From contig JAUPFP010000094.1 in the NCBI GenBank assembly GCA_036925085.1, positions 52,501-116,500 on the forward strand: a DNA stretch of 64,000 nucleotides. The letters are read 5' to 3'. Made by a program: the position numbers and the translations under genes. The DNA comes from Brachycybe producta (taxonomy: Eukaryota > Arthropoda > Diplopoda > Playtdesmida > Andrognathidae). Numbering within the stretch: the first letter of the stretch is position 1; each line of letters opens with the position of its first letter. The notes beneath the pieces are model-generated. The model did no database searches, was not told where the DNA came from, and saw only the letters and a list, made by a program, of their open reading frames with translations. Shown here one piece after another: positions 1-12,673 of the stretch.

Positions 1-18
1 AAGCACGAGAAAGATTAC

Positions 19-897
19 CAACATAACAGGCTGGTCTTCCTGGTCCTTTTCTTCCTCCTCCTCCTCCTCCTCCTTCTTCTTCTTCTGATATTGTACTCCG
101 CCATTTGTCCTCTCAAACTCCACCAGAGTTGTAACCACTTTGACCATCAGAGGGACATTGGCGCCTTTCACACATCCCAGAAACTGACCTCTCTATTTGT
201 GTGGGGTCATTTAATACATCGTAAACATATTAATACCGAAAGTCGATCGATGACTTACTGCGTAAAATAGAAATGTCGGTTCGGAATCTCCCTTGTATTC
301 TTCGAAACATTCAAAGTCATCATTCTTTACCTAAAGACAATCGTGCAAAAAAACAAAACAAGATGAGACTCTTCCAACCTAAAATAATGCAACAGCAATC
401 AACAAAGACAACTGGAAAGAAAATGTCAAGTAGAGAAAGAGCTACCTTGCATTGCATTACTTCAATCTAAAAGAGCTTTAAAAGCTCTTTATAAATTACC
501 AGAAAACACTTGAGTAGAGGCTCGTTGTCTCCCAAATCTAGTTTCAATTTCTTCAACAAAGAATGGATTGCAACACAAGGACCACACCATTCCTGATACA
601 GATCGATCACTGCGTTTTTGAGTTGACACAGAAAAAAAGCCAGCATTAAAGAAAAGCAATGAAATCAACATTCGAAATGTAGTAGAAGAGCTGCCGCCAC
701 TCTCGATCGAGACACCGTTTCCCGTCCACACTCACCGACGATGCCACTCTTTCGACTCTTTATCGCCTCTTCCAATTCTCTCTTCGAATTGATGTCCACC
801 TGGGCTCGTAAAATTATCACAGAAAAATAAGTCAGAAAACAAAAAAGCAAATCCTTACCAGCATCAGAGCGGAATCGTTCTTTTTGATGATGTTCAT
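19..897 (-). CDS. NME8/NME9: Thioredoxin domain of an NME8/NME9 (TXNDC3/TXNDC6)-like protein, 5' part
   Basis: Five exons read 5' to 3' on the minus strand: 897-859, 799-736, 609-500, 330-259, 183-19. All borders are GT/AG and phases agree; together they give 150 codons and then run off the left edge after a TTG|GTAATC donor. The peptide starts MNIIKKNDSALML. The third exon has VIDLYQEWCGPC, the redox-active thioredoxin CxxC site. The fourth has EPTFLFY, the cis-proline strand. The fifth has GANVPLMVK, which matches the segment closing the thioredoxin fold in NME8/NME9, followed by a Lys/Glu-rich tract encoded by a CTC/TTC microsatellite. Family members fuse thioredoxin to nucleoside diphosphate kinase domains and act in cilia and sperm tails; those kinase domains would lie outside this window, so NME8, NME9 or a thioredoxin-only relative cannot be separated. 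The start Met is the first in the exon, but an earlier exon is possible. Confidence 0.8.
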
Positions 898-2461
898 TTG
901 TGTACAAATTATAAGACCATCGTACAGAGAAGAGATTACAACTGAAAATGAAGAACGAAAGGAAAAACCTTCTCTGTTGTCAGGCAAAATATACATTGTT
1001 GCTATGGACAAAAATAATCAATAATACACACACACACACACATGACGACGACAAAAATGTTCAGAATATAAAAATTTATTCCTAGAGGTAAACTAGTGAG
1101 ACGAAACCCCAAAGTATTATCATCATTTGTTATATTTTGTATTAGAGACAATTTGATAGGTGCGCCGCCCCACAAACTACGATTCCTCTTTTTGTTTGTA
1201 GTTGAAAAATTAAGAAGAAAAAAAAACAATCTAAAGAACAAATCGCCAATTATGTTTGTTTCCAGTAGAGATCATCGTCATTACTAATAATAAATACAAA
1301 ATACTAAAAAAAAATAATACAAAATAATAATAATAAAACAACAACAACATCCCCAAATAATTACAACGTTTTAACCACTTCAAATACTTCAAATTATTAC
1401 GTGGCGTCGGTTTAAACGTGAACCCATCAAAATATGTGAATATAAGAGGAGGGAGGACTTAACCAATTTTAACTATTCGATATTGTTGTCTACATATAGA
1501 AATAGAATAGAATCCAAGTTCACTCTTTATCTCGGACGACACCGAACGTAAGGCCTTAAATAGGTCGATGGTCGATTCACTGATTTAATATTTCGAACTA
1601 ATTTAGTGATTGAGTTAATGAATGAATGTGCATAATGAGACGGTGTTTCACCTGATTACATACAAAGAGATAACACGTAACAACAACGGAAGTCAACGTT
1701 TAAGTTAAAAACGTTCACAGATCGGGATTGTCTGAAAGGGGGGAGGGAAGTGTAGAAATGCGAAAATTTCTCTTCATTTATTATGAATTTATGACCAATC
1801 CATTCCATTGTTATTATTGTCATCTCTTAAGGTGTTTTTCAAGACTATACAGAAATATAAAATAGCTCTATGTACAACTGGAAAAATAAATTACAACCAT
1901 AGTCTATGTATATTCACTTATTCGGATGCGAAGTGCTCAAGTTTTTCTTTTTAATTCTAAGCATCTTTGAAAATAATCAAAAGGAGAAAATCAGAGAAAA
2001 CTGAATCGAATGGTTGCTTCTTTACGACGTTATCTTTCGAAATTAACTATTTAAAACAGTTTGAAAAGGACGATTTTCGTTTGAAAATGTTTTGTTAACT
2101 AATTTAACTATTTAAAAACATATCAAATTAAGTTTTTTTCTTTTTCGCTTCTTCAAATTAGGATCAAAAGGTTAATTTGAAAAAAATTTCTTTGAAATGC
2201 ATCCACAAAACTAACGACTATATTCTAAAATGTTGCTTAAGCCAAAGTTTACCTTAAACAAAGCTGAACTTAAAAACTCTCCATAGACAATTTTACAACG
2301 TTTCTTCCCCACATTTTCTAAATAGAATCAACTGTGATCATAAATTTCGTGCACAAATAATTTATGAAATTAGGACTTGAGATTGTCGCTTGAGATGAGC
2401 TACTACCCTCATTAACAACAAGTGAAAGACGTTTGCGTTGGCTTTTTTCGTTAAAGAATCA
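898..2461. other. Intergenic spacer, no gene seen
   Basis: AT-rich spacer between the upstream end of the thioredoxin gene and the 3' end of the NCKAP5-like gene. It holds a short CA run near 1025-1042 and A- and AAT-rich low-complexity stretches near 1290-1340. It presumably contains the promoter of the first gene (just above 897) and the 3' UTR of the second. I see no exon-like stretch with splice signals. Confidence 0.5.
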
Positions 2462-5400
2462 TCACACATCCAGATTGAGGCTAGAGCTAGAACAGGAAAA
2501 AGACTCCGCACACGAGTCGCTCAGCGACAGTCTCTCGGTCGCATCCACGTCCTCCTGCGAGGTTAGCGTCAACACCGACAGATTCATGCGATCCGAGGAA
2601 TAGTCCCGATAGAGACTGGCGGCGATCGCGTTGCCGACTCCTCCCCTCGTGCGTCCCTCTGAAAATCCCTCCCCACCGGTCACTTGAATGGGTTCACGAC
2701 GGTGATTACGGTTATCGTCTTCTTCGTAATCATAACCGGAAGTGACACCACGACCGATCTTGTGTGTATTTGATTCCGAATCACGACTACAACGCCTGGG
2801 CGACCCACGACTCCCTCCGTTAAGAGTCTCCAAAGAACCCACGTCGCTTATCGACGTCGACATCGATTCTAAAAAGTCAAAACTAGCCACCGCCTCTTGC
2901 TCCTTCTCGCCATAACGATAAAAAAAATCCTTTCGATCAAGTATCGAAGGACGTGGTGAAGGGATGTAACGAACCACGCATTGATCCCTATCCGTGGCGG
3001 CTACGAGAAAAAAAAAACGCGACATTCGTCATTATTTCGATCTCATTTAGTTATGCATCTTACAATGAACATTCGCACGCGAAAACTTACCCCGCTTAAA
3101 ACGCCTGATGCGATGAATTTCATGCAACTGCTGATACTTGCAATTAGCAGGACGTCCAGTCGAACATTCTCCTCCTTTACCTCCTCCACCACCTACTAAA
3201 GTGGACACTTCGATGTCACCCTCCTCCTCCTCCTCCTCCTCTTCGTCGTCTTCTTCGCTGCTTAAACTACTGCTGTTGTCAGCCTCACTGCTGCTATTAC
3301 TACTCGCTAACATTGAATCCAAAAGATTAGCCCTAGCCTGTTAGAAATATGAAAATAAAAGTAGTCATTTTTGTTATTTACAAAAAAAAACAAAGTTTGC
3401 TGAGCAAACGACGCTCATTTCCGACCAGATTGACTAACCTTTGGGTCACTGAGATCCACATCCGTCTCGAAATGAACCCACGAAGTTGTCAAACCTTCTT
3501 TGACAGCAGACGACTCCGTCAGTTGATCGTTATCTCGAACACAAACCGAATCTTCGACGGCCTCCTCCTCCTCCTCCGAGTTACGACCAGAGATCGATCT
3601 TTCTCCAACTCTATCCGTCATCTTTTCCTTTCCCTCTTCGTCCACGTAACCATCGTATTCTATGTTACTTAACATGACACTCAATTCGTGCAAAGTTTTT
3701 TTAACCAGATTTCTAGCAACACTTTCGTTTCCCTCCTTTCCACAAACAGGTTTCGTACACAAGTCAACGCCGTCTACTAACACGATCGGCCTTTCGTTTG
3801 ATCGCCCAATGCTCTTCAAGAGAAAAGAACCATCACCGTTTGACCTCTTTCCCCTCCTCATGGCCACAGCCTGTAAGAAGTCCGCGCTCAACGGACTGGA
3901 ACGACGATCGTAACTCCCAGAGTCCGAAGTGGCCACGAGATTTTTGCACGACACGTCAAGACTACGGCACGATTCAACTTTACACAACATGTAAAAGTCG
4001 CTCTTGAAATGTGTCTCGACAGGAGATCGATCGCCTTCTTCGGAGTACAACTGTGGCAGACGCGGAGGGCAGACGGGACTTTTAACATCATCGCCAAAAC
4101 GCGAAGGTGTCAAAACGGCAGGAAGAACGTTCTCGGAGTTCCCTCCAAAGTGTTCCTCGTCGGTGATACTCGACATGGACATTCCTTTCGAGGTGGTCGC
4201 GTAACTAGCGGAACTGTCCCAACCACCGAGAGGAGAAACTAACTCCTTCGGCCGTAGACAAAGATCGTCATCCGTCTCGCAAGGCCAACTTTTACAAACG
4301 CCATCTCTCCTGCGACTGCGGATTTTCCTACACAACCTTCTGCATTCTCCATCTCTCAACAATCTAAGACGAACGAGTCTCGCTTTAGAGGGAAGCGAAG
4401 AAAAGAAATCCCATTCGACGTCAACCTCCTGAATGCTCGGAAGAGACCCAAAAGACGACGGTCGACTCCAAAACAACGACCGATTCGTTAATCTCTTCAC
4501 AGAGGACCAACCGTTACCGGAATCTTCTTTTTTTTTCGGAGAACCACTGACGTCGTCGGACGAAAAGTTTAAACTCCAATTGCAAATCTCTTCTTCACTA
4601 TAACAATTCACAGCAGCCACCACCTGAAAAAGTGAACGTTAAAAAAAAAATAAGTTAAATTCGAGATTTTGGTAACAAAATTAAGAGAAACTAGAAAGTG
4701 TTTTAGAAACTGGAAGTGTAGCTCGATCCTTTATGGGTATTTTCATGTTGATATTTTTCAAAATAAACGATTAATTGACAAAAATTAAAAAACATCGTCT
4801 GCTTAAAGTTGGGTCATTTTCAAACTCGCATAACAAGTTTATGTTTAAATGATATCAACACGAAAATACTCTTAACCTTTAACTCTAACCCTTTATTGTT
4901 TTACTTTCATGTTTCTGTTAGTTCTGTTATCTCTAGAGATTACCTTACACCTTTAATAAGAAAACGGTTAAAACAATTAAAAGATGGGCGGGAGTGTCTC
5001 TCACCTGCTGTTCGGGTGTCGAACAAGCGTCTTGAACGCAGTCCAGATTTTCCACCATAAACCAATCGTCCTCGTCATCATCCGGAAGAGAAGCGAACGT
5101 CTTCTGCGTTGAACAAAAAGTCAAACAGTTAAAAACTAATTATATATGCAAATTAGATCATCATCTTTGTAGATGTAGGAGACCCCCTCTGGGCAAAAAA
5201 AAAACGAAAAAGTAAAAACAAAAGCATAAACTCGACAAAGGCTAAACAACACAATTAAAAGGAGAAAAAAAACAGAATCAACTCAGGTGTAATTATAGAA
5301 ATCTCATCTTAAGACAATTAAGGGGGGGGGGGAGGTATTTCATTGAACAATAAAATCAACAACAAGAAACTTCCTCTGATAAAAATTTTCTTGCTGTAAA

Positions 5401-8400
5401 ACAATTAAAAGAAAGAAAAGCAACAGCACTTGACAATTCAGATTATTGCAGGCCTGCACAACACGTTCACACGCGAGGGCCACACTACTCTAATCAGTGT
5501 GTTAGTTCGGAGGGGTTCAATTTCCAATAGAATTCCACTCGCAACTTTCACATAATTATACTGGATAAAATTAAACATAAAATGATACAATTAATTCCGA
5601 AATTCGTCGCGGGGCCAAACTGATGATGATGATGTTGTGCAGACCTGTCCGTATCGAGTGTGCATGTTTTTCATCATTTCGAAAAGCGAACTGACCTCCT
5701 CCTGTGAGCTCAAAGCAAATGTGCAACTCGTAGAAAAGGATTGGTGAAAAAAGCCAGCAACTTCTCCACAGCCAGAACACAGCGAGTGCAGGGAATTGAG
5801 TGAAGCTGGGGAAAAATCATGAGAGTGCCATTCCTGTGTCGCCGACTTTTGTTTTTTTCGTGAAATTTGTGGGTGAAAAAAAAAAGAAGCACAAAAAGAA
5901 AAAAAACCACACATGATGAGAGAGAGATAAGCGAGTAAATCAACAAAAAACTCAAAACGCAGCTTATTTTGATGGATTACTAAAGCAGTTGGTCACAATT
6001 ATCCCTTGTGATTTTGTGCAAAAACAACAACATCGTAACATAAAACATTAATTCCATGCAGCTATCTCGCAACATCCATTCTTTCATGCAACAAAATAAA
6101 AGCAACCATAAAATACAACCAACCGTATCAACAGTCGGCCCGACTGTGTCAAACTGACGACCCACGTCACAATCAGCATCTTCGGTTAGACTAAGACATC
6201 CTTTACTTCGACGAAGCGCCGACGGCGAACCTTCAGCGACATCGCATGCGGAACCACAACTGTCCCCTCGTCGTCTCTCGCAACCAAATTGACGAAGATG
6301 TCTCTCGAGCAAAGAAACATCTCCTTCGGATTTCGTTCGACGTAGTTCACCTTCGTGCGAACGAAATCTTTCGGAGTTTGTCCGTCGGAACGTGTCTTCG
6401 TCCGTCGGAGGGGAAAGACTGGCCATACCGTTCTTCGAGACGCTATCCAGAAAATTACATCCTAACAAACAAGACCCGGAAGATCTGCATTTGTTTGCCA
6501 CTTCGACGAAAGATTCCGCGTCTAAATCAAATTCCGAGGCCGTTCCGTTCACCTCGTCACTTTTATTTCCATCAATCGAAATCGAGTTTTCCCTTTTCTC
6601 GACTTCCTTTGACGCCATTGTCGTATCGGAACATTCCTGCGACTCCTCGAGTGCAGCCAAATGCATTTGATTAGATGCACGCTGTTCGCCTTCACAGAGC
6701 TTAAATTTGAAAAACTCCGGAGAATTATTCATCGACGCTCTTTTGCTGCTCCGATCGCCGATCTCAGCATCACACTGGACATCGCTAGACATTGTAGAAT
6801 AACCTTCGTCCCGACTGACGAGGTTCGCCGTAGACCTTTCTTCGGACTCTAAACTATCCTCCAAAACAGACGACGAGTTCTTCGTAAGAGAAACTTCACA
6901 GACAGATGATACGTTGTTCTCGTTTTGAACGACGTCACCAATTACAGCACTCTCAGACGTGCCGTCTACGCCACTCGACCTTTCGACACTTTCGTTGGAA
7001 AGCAAATCAGAAACCGTCCGATCGACTTTAGTAACGTCGACACGCGGTCCCTTTTGCAAAGAACTTTTATTATATTCGTGCCATTCATCTTGATGCAAAT
7101 GACAAACAACCGGATTGCTGCAATTACATTTCTCGTTCCAACCAAAAACTGGCGGATGCAATACCTTTGGCTGAATTGCCGTTTCTTTCATCAAACTCTG
7201 ACGGGCATCAACTTTACTATGCAATTCGCAACAACTCGAAGTCGTCAGAAAGTCGCCACACGGTCGACATCTCGCATTAATTAATTCGAAATCAAGTTCA
7301 AGAGGACAATTAGCTGAAATGTTGCTGCAAAAAATAGACGACTTCTCGTCATAACAGTTACTTTTTGCCTCTAACTCTACACGAGCTGTGTCCCGATGAT
7401 GATGACGATGATCCACCATTGTGAATCGCGTTGGACAACCGGAAACAAACGGCGGTGGTGGTGACGGCAGTGGTTCAAACGCTCTCATAGACAGCGGACT
7501 AGAGGACGTTGGTTCGAACATGCAATTACAGCGAGCGTTTGAACCGAAAACAGCAGTAGCGTCATCATCGTCTTTAAAATGAGCTCTATTCTTGAGTCCG
7601 TTCAATCTCAAAAGATCTGCCATTCCCATAACCAGACTATGAGAAGCGGGTCTCTGTTTGGACCGATATCGAAACCTTCCGTTTCTCGGAAGGCTCCTTG
7701 TGACCATTATTCCGTTACGAACACGGCAATAATTATCATCACAATAGCAACAGCCTCCGTGGCAGCTGCCGTTAGGAGGCAACAGACAACAACAATCGCC
7801 ACCATCACCTCCTGCTACACACGTATTACAGTAATCGATCCAACAACCATCGTTTTTATTTGAAAACGGACTCTGTTGTCTCCAGTGAGAAGAAGAATTA
7901 GACATAAAATGACGGCGCCGACTCGATAAACCACCAGACAAAGAAATCTTTGAAGATTTGCAAAACTTATCCTTGCCTCGAGATGAAGACATCTGGAAAA
8001 ATGTCGCAAACGAAAACGAAATTACAAATTTGCCACTTCTAGAAAATGATTAACAGCCTATTGACTCTCCAGCACGTGCACGTGCTGCTCGTGATGGCCA
8101 AAGACACAATGCAAGTGAAATTTGAGATTTCCAGAAACATGGTCTCGATTCTTACTACAAAGGTTGAACACGTGCAACCCTGAAGCGTCTCTAGGCTCTT
8201 CAAAAAAATACAAACATCAGAAGGTCGATTTGAAAAGCTTTCAGCGGTAGAACGGTCTTCGTCTCCAATGCTTGGAGATGTGCTACGATCTCGCTTACAT
8301 CGAGATAAATTCGGACAACAAAATCCCTCGTTTGTACTCTACACGTTACAAGCGAGAAAGAAACGTCACTCGCAAATGTACATATTCTTAAAAGGAGTTA

Positions 8401-11400
8401 TAGTTACCAGGTGAGAAGAAGTTTGAGGCAAATAATGGAAGCCATTAGAAATTCGGGTGTCGGGAAGTGTGAACGAACCTCCGAACTAAGAGAAAAAACA
8501 AAAATATACACAAACGTGAAGAAAAAAAAACACAATTGTATAGAAAAACGAAATAGAAAAAAAAAAACGAGCAAATGCCTGAATTTTACGATCACAAGTT
8601 CTCTGTAACTGTTGACGAAAAAGGAGACGTAAGGTTTGGTTCTGTTGTTCCAAATCCGCAACATGTTTTCTCAAATTGCTGCATTCTCCTTGAAGACTCT
8701 TTAAAAGCAAGATTGAACACGTTAAGTAACAAGTAATAATTAATATATTCGGCCGACAGAGGAACCTTTTGAACGAGCAATGCCTGAACGACCTGATTGG
8801 CCACATCGTCAAGACATTTCTCGTACTGCATCCTCTGTTGCTCGTTCTCCACAACCAAAGAAGAGTTCTCGGCCTCCAGGTACTTCATCCTATCTAGTGG
8901 CACCTCTTCGGAGGATCGACCTTCCGACAAATATCGACACGAAGCCAAACAACCGACGGCAGACGCCTGAAAAAAAGACGAAACTCACAATTCGACCGAC
9001 AGTTTTCAAACATGGCAACCCGTTTAAACTTACGACACTCTCGAGGTTCTTGATTTCGCCAATAAGTAACTTGTTCAACTTCTCGAGGCGGACGATATTC
9101 AGCTGACAATTACGTAACTTCCTCTGAAATTAAAATTTCACAGCCGAAAAACTTTAGAAAATTAACAATCGGAAACGTCGAATTTGTAACAGACCTCGTG
9201 CAACAGTTGAATACTGGATTTCTCTCGAGATATCTGCCGTAATTTCGACTGAAATTTCAATATGTTCTGCATCACCTGATCTTTCCTAGAAAATACAACG
9301 GTAAGAGAAATCAAATAAGGTGACAGAAGTTCACAATTCCAGTCAAAGATAACATTCAAAGTACCCACTTTCTCAACTCGTCTTCAAGACACGCCGCTTG
9401 TGCCTTGTAAGCGTCACATTCGGCTTTCCATTCGTCTTCAGTGACGCTGTTCTTTATTTGTTCAATGTGTTCACGGTGGCGTGGATCCTGTCATAAAAAA
9501 AATCCCAACAAAAAATATGACATTTACTCGAATTTGAACGTTATAAAAACACTCGACAACTCGGCAGTTAATAAAGAAACAACAACCCGAGGAGAAATAC
9601 CAAAACATAATGAAAGTACATCTGATAGACAAGCTGGAGCCGAAACTTGAGTGATATATCAATAGAATTTGCACCAAAAATGCATTCCTCCATTTAATTT
9701 AAATCTAATACAACAGCAATTATTCAATATCAATATTATGTTTGACTACACAGTAAAAGCTGGGCGCATTTGGAAACAAACAAGTTTTTATTTGTTAAAA
9801 AACGTGTCCGGGAACACTATGTTAGCTACACCTACCTTTCTCAAGAAAGCAATAATTTATTTCACATACTTGCTTTCTAGAGAACACACACACACACAGA
9901 CGACTTTTGGAACCCTTTTCGAATGCAAAATAAAGTCGAAGTTGTTCGGGATGGGTTTGCAATATATTTTCTAAAGAATGACTAAGTTTGGCAAAAATCC
10001 GACTTCACTTTGCAGAACGAAAATTGATCCTAAAGTCGTCTGTGTGCCAAGGGCCTAAATTGAATACGGCGACAGTCAGCCTGAATGCCAGATTGTAAAG
10101 AATCTGTCCTATGTACGAGGTTGCATATGGCATCGTATTTGAGAAATTAATGACAAAATCAAGCAAATTCAGAAATTATTTTAAGAAGAAGAAGAAAGAA
10201 ACCCAATAACCCCGAGTACAAATTTGGTTCTCAGTGTGGCCAACAACATTTGAAAAATAAGACAGAAGGTTATTATACGCATTAATAATTAACTAAATAT
10301 AGTTCAGTTCATTTCGTATTGATGAAAACTATTTATAAAATCACAAATCCCAGTAACTGTGAGTCATCCAAATGAAATTTAACCAAAACTTTATTTCGAA
10401 GCACACGAAAAAAAAAATCAGAAAGAGAGAAAATGTTTAAAAATTCTTGGCAAAATGCATGTATTGCAATTAACTTCATCCTCTTTCAAGTGCCTTTGTG
10501 AGTTTTCGAGACAAAGAAACGGTTTAGGACAAAACCCTAATAGAATGAAGTGATAAACCATCGTTAAGTTAATTTGGCAAAATAAACGCAAAACGGCAGA
10601 GTTGATTCAGGGTGTCACTTTTAAATCTCACTTTAAAAAACGACAATTGAAAAACAAACTGAAAAAAGTGGAAAATAAGAACCTACGTTGTAAAGGGCCG
10701 ACGCACCAAAAGCCCCCAGTTATAGTAAAAGAAATCAACGAAAATAAATCAAAAGCGAGTGGCAAAATAAACAGGAACGGAAATTGGGATAAAGACTAAT
10801 TTAGGTGACGCAAATTACTCCAGAAGCCGAATATTTAAAAAAAAAAAAACTGCAACAGCTGCCACAGATGAATATACAAATGACGAAAAATACAAAAAGG
10901 AAGCAAAATCTATTAAGACACACACTATTTGTGTTTATTTCTTTACACTTGAACCCACAACCATCTTCTTCTTCTTCTTCTTCTTCTTCTTCTTCTTCTT
11001 CTTCTTCTTCTTCTTCTTTCCTTCCTCGTCACTTTTTAAGTGCAAAGAGAACAAACACAAGGCAAAGAACAAACGGCCAAAAGAACGGCCATCACCAGCT
11101 GTTGCTGATCCCTAATGGGATCAACGTCACGGCACCACACCGCACACGACGGTGTGTCTCCACTAGATGACTATTTAAGTCACCAACAGCCCAAATCATT
11201 GACAGCACAAATTAAGTTCTCGTATTACAAACTCATCTTCAGATGGTTTTAAAGTGTAAACGCCGCCCTTAGAATTCATGGCTATTTATTCTGTTCATTA
11301 GAAGCAACATTAAGAGAAACTGCTTTAGAAATCAAAATAAGCTTTTTATGAGAGTTTCAAAATGATTCAACTTTAAGCAAATGATATTTTTTTAAATTTG

Positions 11401-12576
11401 TCTCTTTTAAAAAAAAGTTTATTTCGAAAGATACCAACCAGCATGAAAAATACATGTTAAGTGATTGAGCAACCCCTCTACTTTCTAAAACACTTTTTAA
11501 AGTTGAGTTCCTTTCAAAAGCTTATTTTGAAAGATATATCAACCTAAAAATATTATTAAATGACTCGGCTACCGTTCAACCTTCTAACACACTTTCTATT
11601 TCTTTCTTTAGTTGTCGCTCTTCTGAGATTATTCTAAAATCAGCTGCTCACAAAAAAAAAATCGTAAAATTAAGGATCTGTTGTCCAACTTACATTTCCT
11701 CTTTGGCGTTCTGCCGTTCGTTCGTTCGTGAGGGATCCCACCCTCTGCCTCTCCACTTCTAGGAGCTTCTCTAGTTCCTTCACTCGCCTCTCCAAACATT
11801 CCTATTCAAAAGCAAAACAAATGTCAACAACACAAAACTCAAAACTAAAAAACATTCGCCCTTTCTATTATAAATCGTAAACCTTCACTGGATCGTGTTT
11901 CTCAGAACTTTCACCACATTCGAGCTCCGAATCTCGACATTTGTCCTCCGAATAAACGTCACACTTCCGAAAATCGGAAGACGATGACGAATCCCACGAA
12001 GTCAAACAATTATTGGCCCGATCACCACCTCTGACGTAAGTAACCAAGTTGCCATCTGATTTCTCGCCACCCTCCTCCTCCTCCTCCTCCTCTTCTTCCT
12101 CCTCCATAACGACGACTGGATTTCGTCGGTTTTGAGAAATGGATTTCTTCTGTGGTTGTATTTCGTTCTCGTCGTGATGAGACACAATCGGTTGCAAAGA
12201 CGTCGTCACCAACAACGACGGCAAACCTTCTGCAGTCACTTTACTTCCAATTCTAGAAGAGGGTTTATTGTTACGACCGCCGCCGCAACTACCTCTGTTG
12301 GGTGACGCATTAGTAACGACGACGATGGAATCATGTTTTCGATTGTCGACGATAGAAGTCGAATCTAAGGCTCCGATTCCGTCGATTTCCATCATGTGAT
12401 CAATTGTGTGATTTTCGGGATGAACCTGATGGTAACCGGTTACTTTGCAACTTCCTTTATCCTTCTGATCAGTAACCGGATCACCAACTGCAACAACACG
12501 TAAAGAGTTAACCAAACCGACCGATTCACCGTCAGCATCACCGCCCTTTTCCTTATGTTTTCGACCACTGTTGCCT
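2462..12576 (-). CDS. NCKAP5: NCKAP5/NCKAP5L-family microtubule-associated scaffold
   Basis: Fourteen exons modelled on the minus strand: 12576-11883, 11801-11694, 9487-9369, 9285-9195, 9123-9034, 8966-8766, 8698-8590, 8289-8216, 7992-6124, 5701-5645, 5103-5005, 4623-3439, 3337-3091, 3000-2462. Phases agree throughout and give about 1,826 residues, close to human NCKAP5. Identification rests on the coiled coil across exons 6-7: LEAENSSLVVENEQ, then YEKCLDDVANQVVQALL, then an LEQQNQTLRLLF segment, which parallels the N-terminal coiled coil of vertebrate NCKAP5L. Exons 2-5 add more heptad-rich coil. The 1.9-kb exon encodes a long low-complexity Ser/Cys-rich region, as in vertebrates. Exon 11 has DDWFMVENLDCV, and the tail is Ser-rich. 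Family members bind microtubules, EB proteins and centrosomes. Weak points: the exon 8 acceptor, the 57-nt exon 10, and the 5' end, since the first exon enters in phase 2 with no Met found. Confidence 0.85.
4675..4900. mobile_element. Family A fold-back element (in NCKAP5 intron)
   Basis: Reference description of family A. A nearly palindromic element of about 250-350 bp. The left arm runs TTGATTATTCTGTCTTTCAG, then GAAACTAGAAAGTGTTTTAG, then AAACTAGAAGGGTAGCTCAA, then TGATATCTTTCAAAATAAAC; the right arm is its reverse complement, separated by a short AT-rich loop. No coding capacity. This copy has a clear left arm and a decayed right arm, inside the 4624-5004 intron. Confidence 0.75.
5645..5701 (-). 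CDS. 57-nt candidate microexon of the NCKAP5-like gene
   Basis: Minus strand: an acceptor GCTTTGAGCTCACAG precedes 57 nt reading EEVSSLFEMMKNMHTRYGQ, ending CAG|GTCTGC. It is phase 0 at both ends, so it fits between exon 9 (ends ACG|GTTGGT, phase 0) and exon 11 (starts AAG, phase 0) without altering the frame. The donor is weak, and it could be skipped or absent. It is counted in the 1,826-residue total of the gene model. Confidence 0.45.
8066..8083. promoter_or_regulatory. Perfect 18-bp palindrome with two overlapping CACGTG E-boxes
   Basis: CAGCACGTGCACGTGCTG is its own reverse complement and contains CACGTG twice, the bHLH E-box recognised by Myc/Max- and Clock-type factors in animals. 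It sits in an NCKAP5 intron (7993-8215) near a TCTCTAGGCTC remnant shared with family G ends, so it may also be part of a decayed transposon. Confidence 0.3.
9885..10065. mobile_element. Family J inverted-repeat element
   Basis: Left end CACACAGACGACTTTTGGAA near 9893; right end TCCTAAAGTCGTCTGTGTGC near 10028, its inverse, followed by CAAGGGCC. The interior keeps GTTTGCAATATATTTTCTA, also found in the PDE12 intron copy. Lies in an NCKAP5 intron. Confidence 0.7.
10964..11018. repeat. (TTC)n microsatellite
   Basis: About 18 tandem TTC units in the NCKAP5 intron between exons 2 and 3. It gives a poly-Ser reading on the plus strand that is not a gene. Confidence 0.9.
11302..11625. mobile_element. 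Family A fold-back element, compound
   Basis: Left arm from AAGAGAAACTGCTTTAGAAA near 11310. Two successive right arms follow, each with a TTTAAATGACT/TTAAGTGATTGAG-type segment and a TCTAAAACAC-type end near 11490 and 11590. This suggests two insertions or an internal duplication. It lies in the NCKAP5 intron between exons 2 and 3. Confidence 0.65.
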
Positions 12577-12612
12577 CTGAGAAAGAGAAAAGGACACAAC
12601 AAAAACGATTAC

Positions 12613-12673
12613 GATAAGATACGATCGGGGCAACTGATTGTGGATCGAGAGATCTCGACCAAATTACGCAGTT
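12613..12673 (-). CDS. Possible further upstream exon of the NCKAP5-like gene
   Basis: On the minus strand a good acceptor (GTTTGTTTTCAG) precedes 61 nt that read LRNLVEISRSTISCPDRIL and end at TTATC|GTAATC in phase 2, exactly the phase required by the next exon at 12576. The intervening intron would be only 36 bp (12612-12577), although it has GT, a strong pyrimidine tract and AG. All other introns in the window are 55 bp or longer, so either the intron is exceptionally small or this is not coding. Reading through instead meets an in-frame TAA. Confidence 0.25.

Noticed and set aside
6246..7284. Several plus-strand frames of 60-140 codons
   Set aside because: Antisense shadows of the 1.9-kb NCKAP5 exon (6124-7992).
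10602..11170. Lys/Asn-rich and poly-Ser plus-strand frames
   Set aside because: They result from A-rich DNA and the (TTC)n microsatellite in an intron of the minus-strand NCKAP5-like gene.
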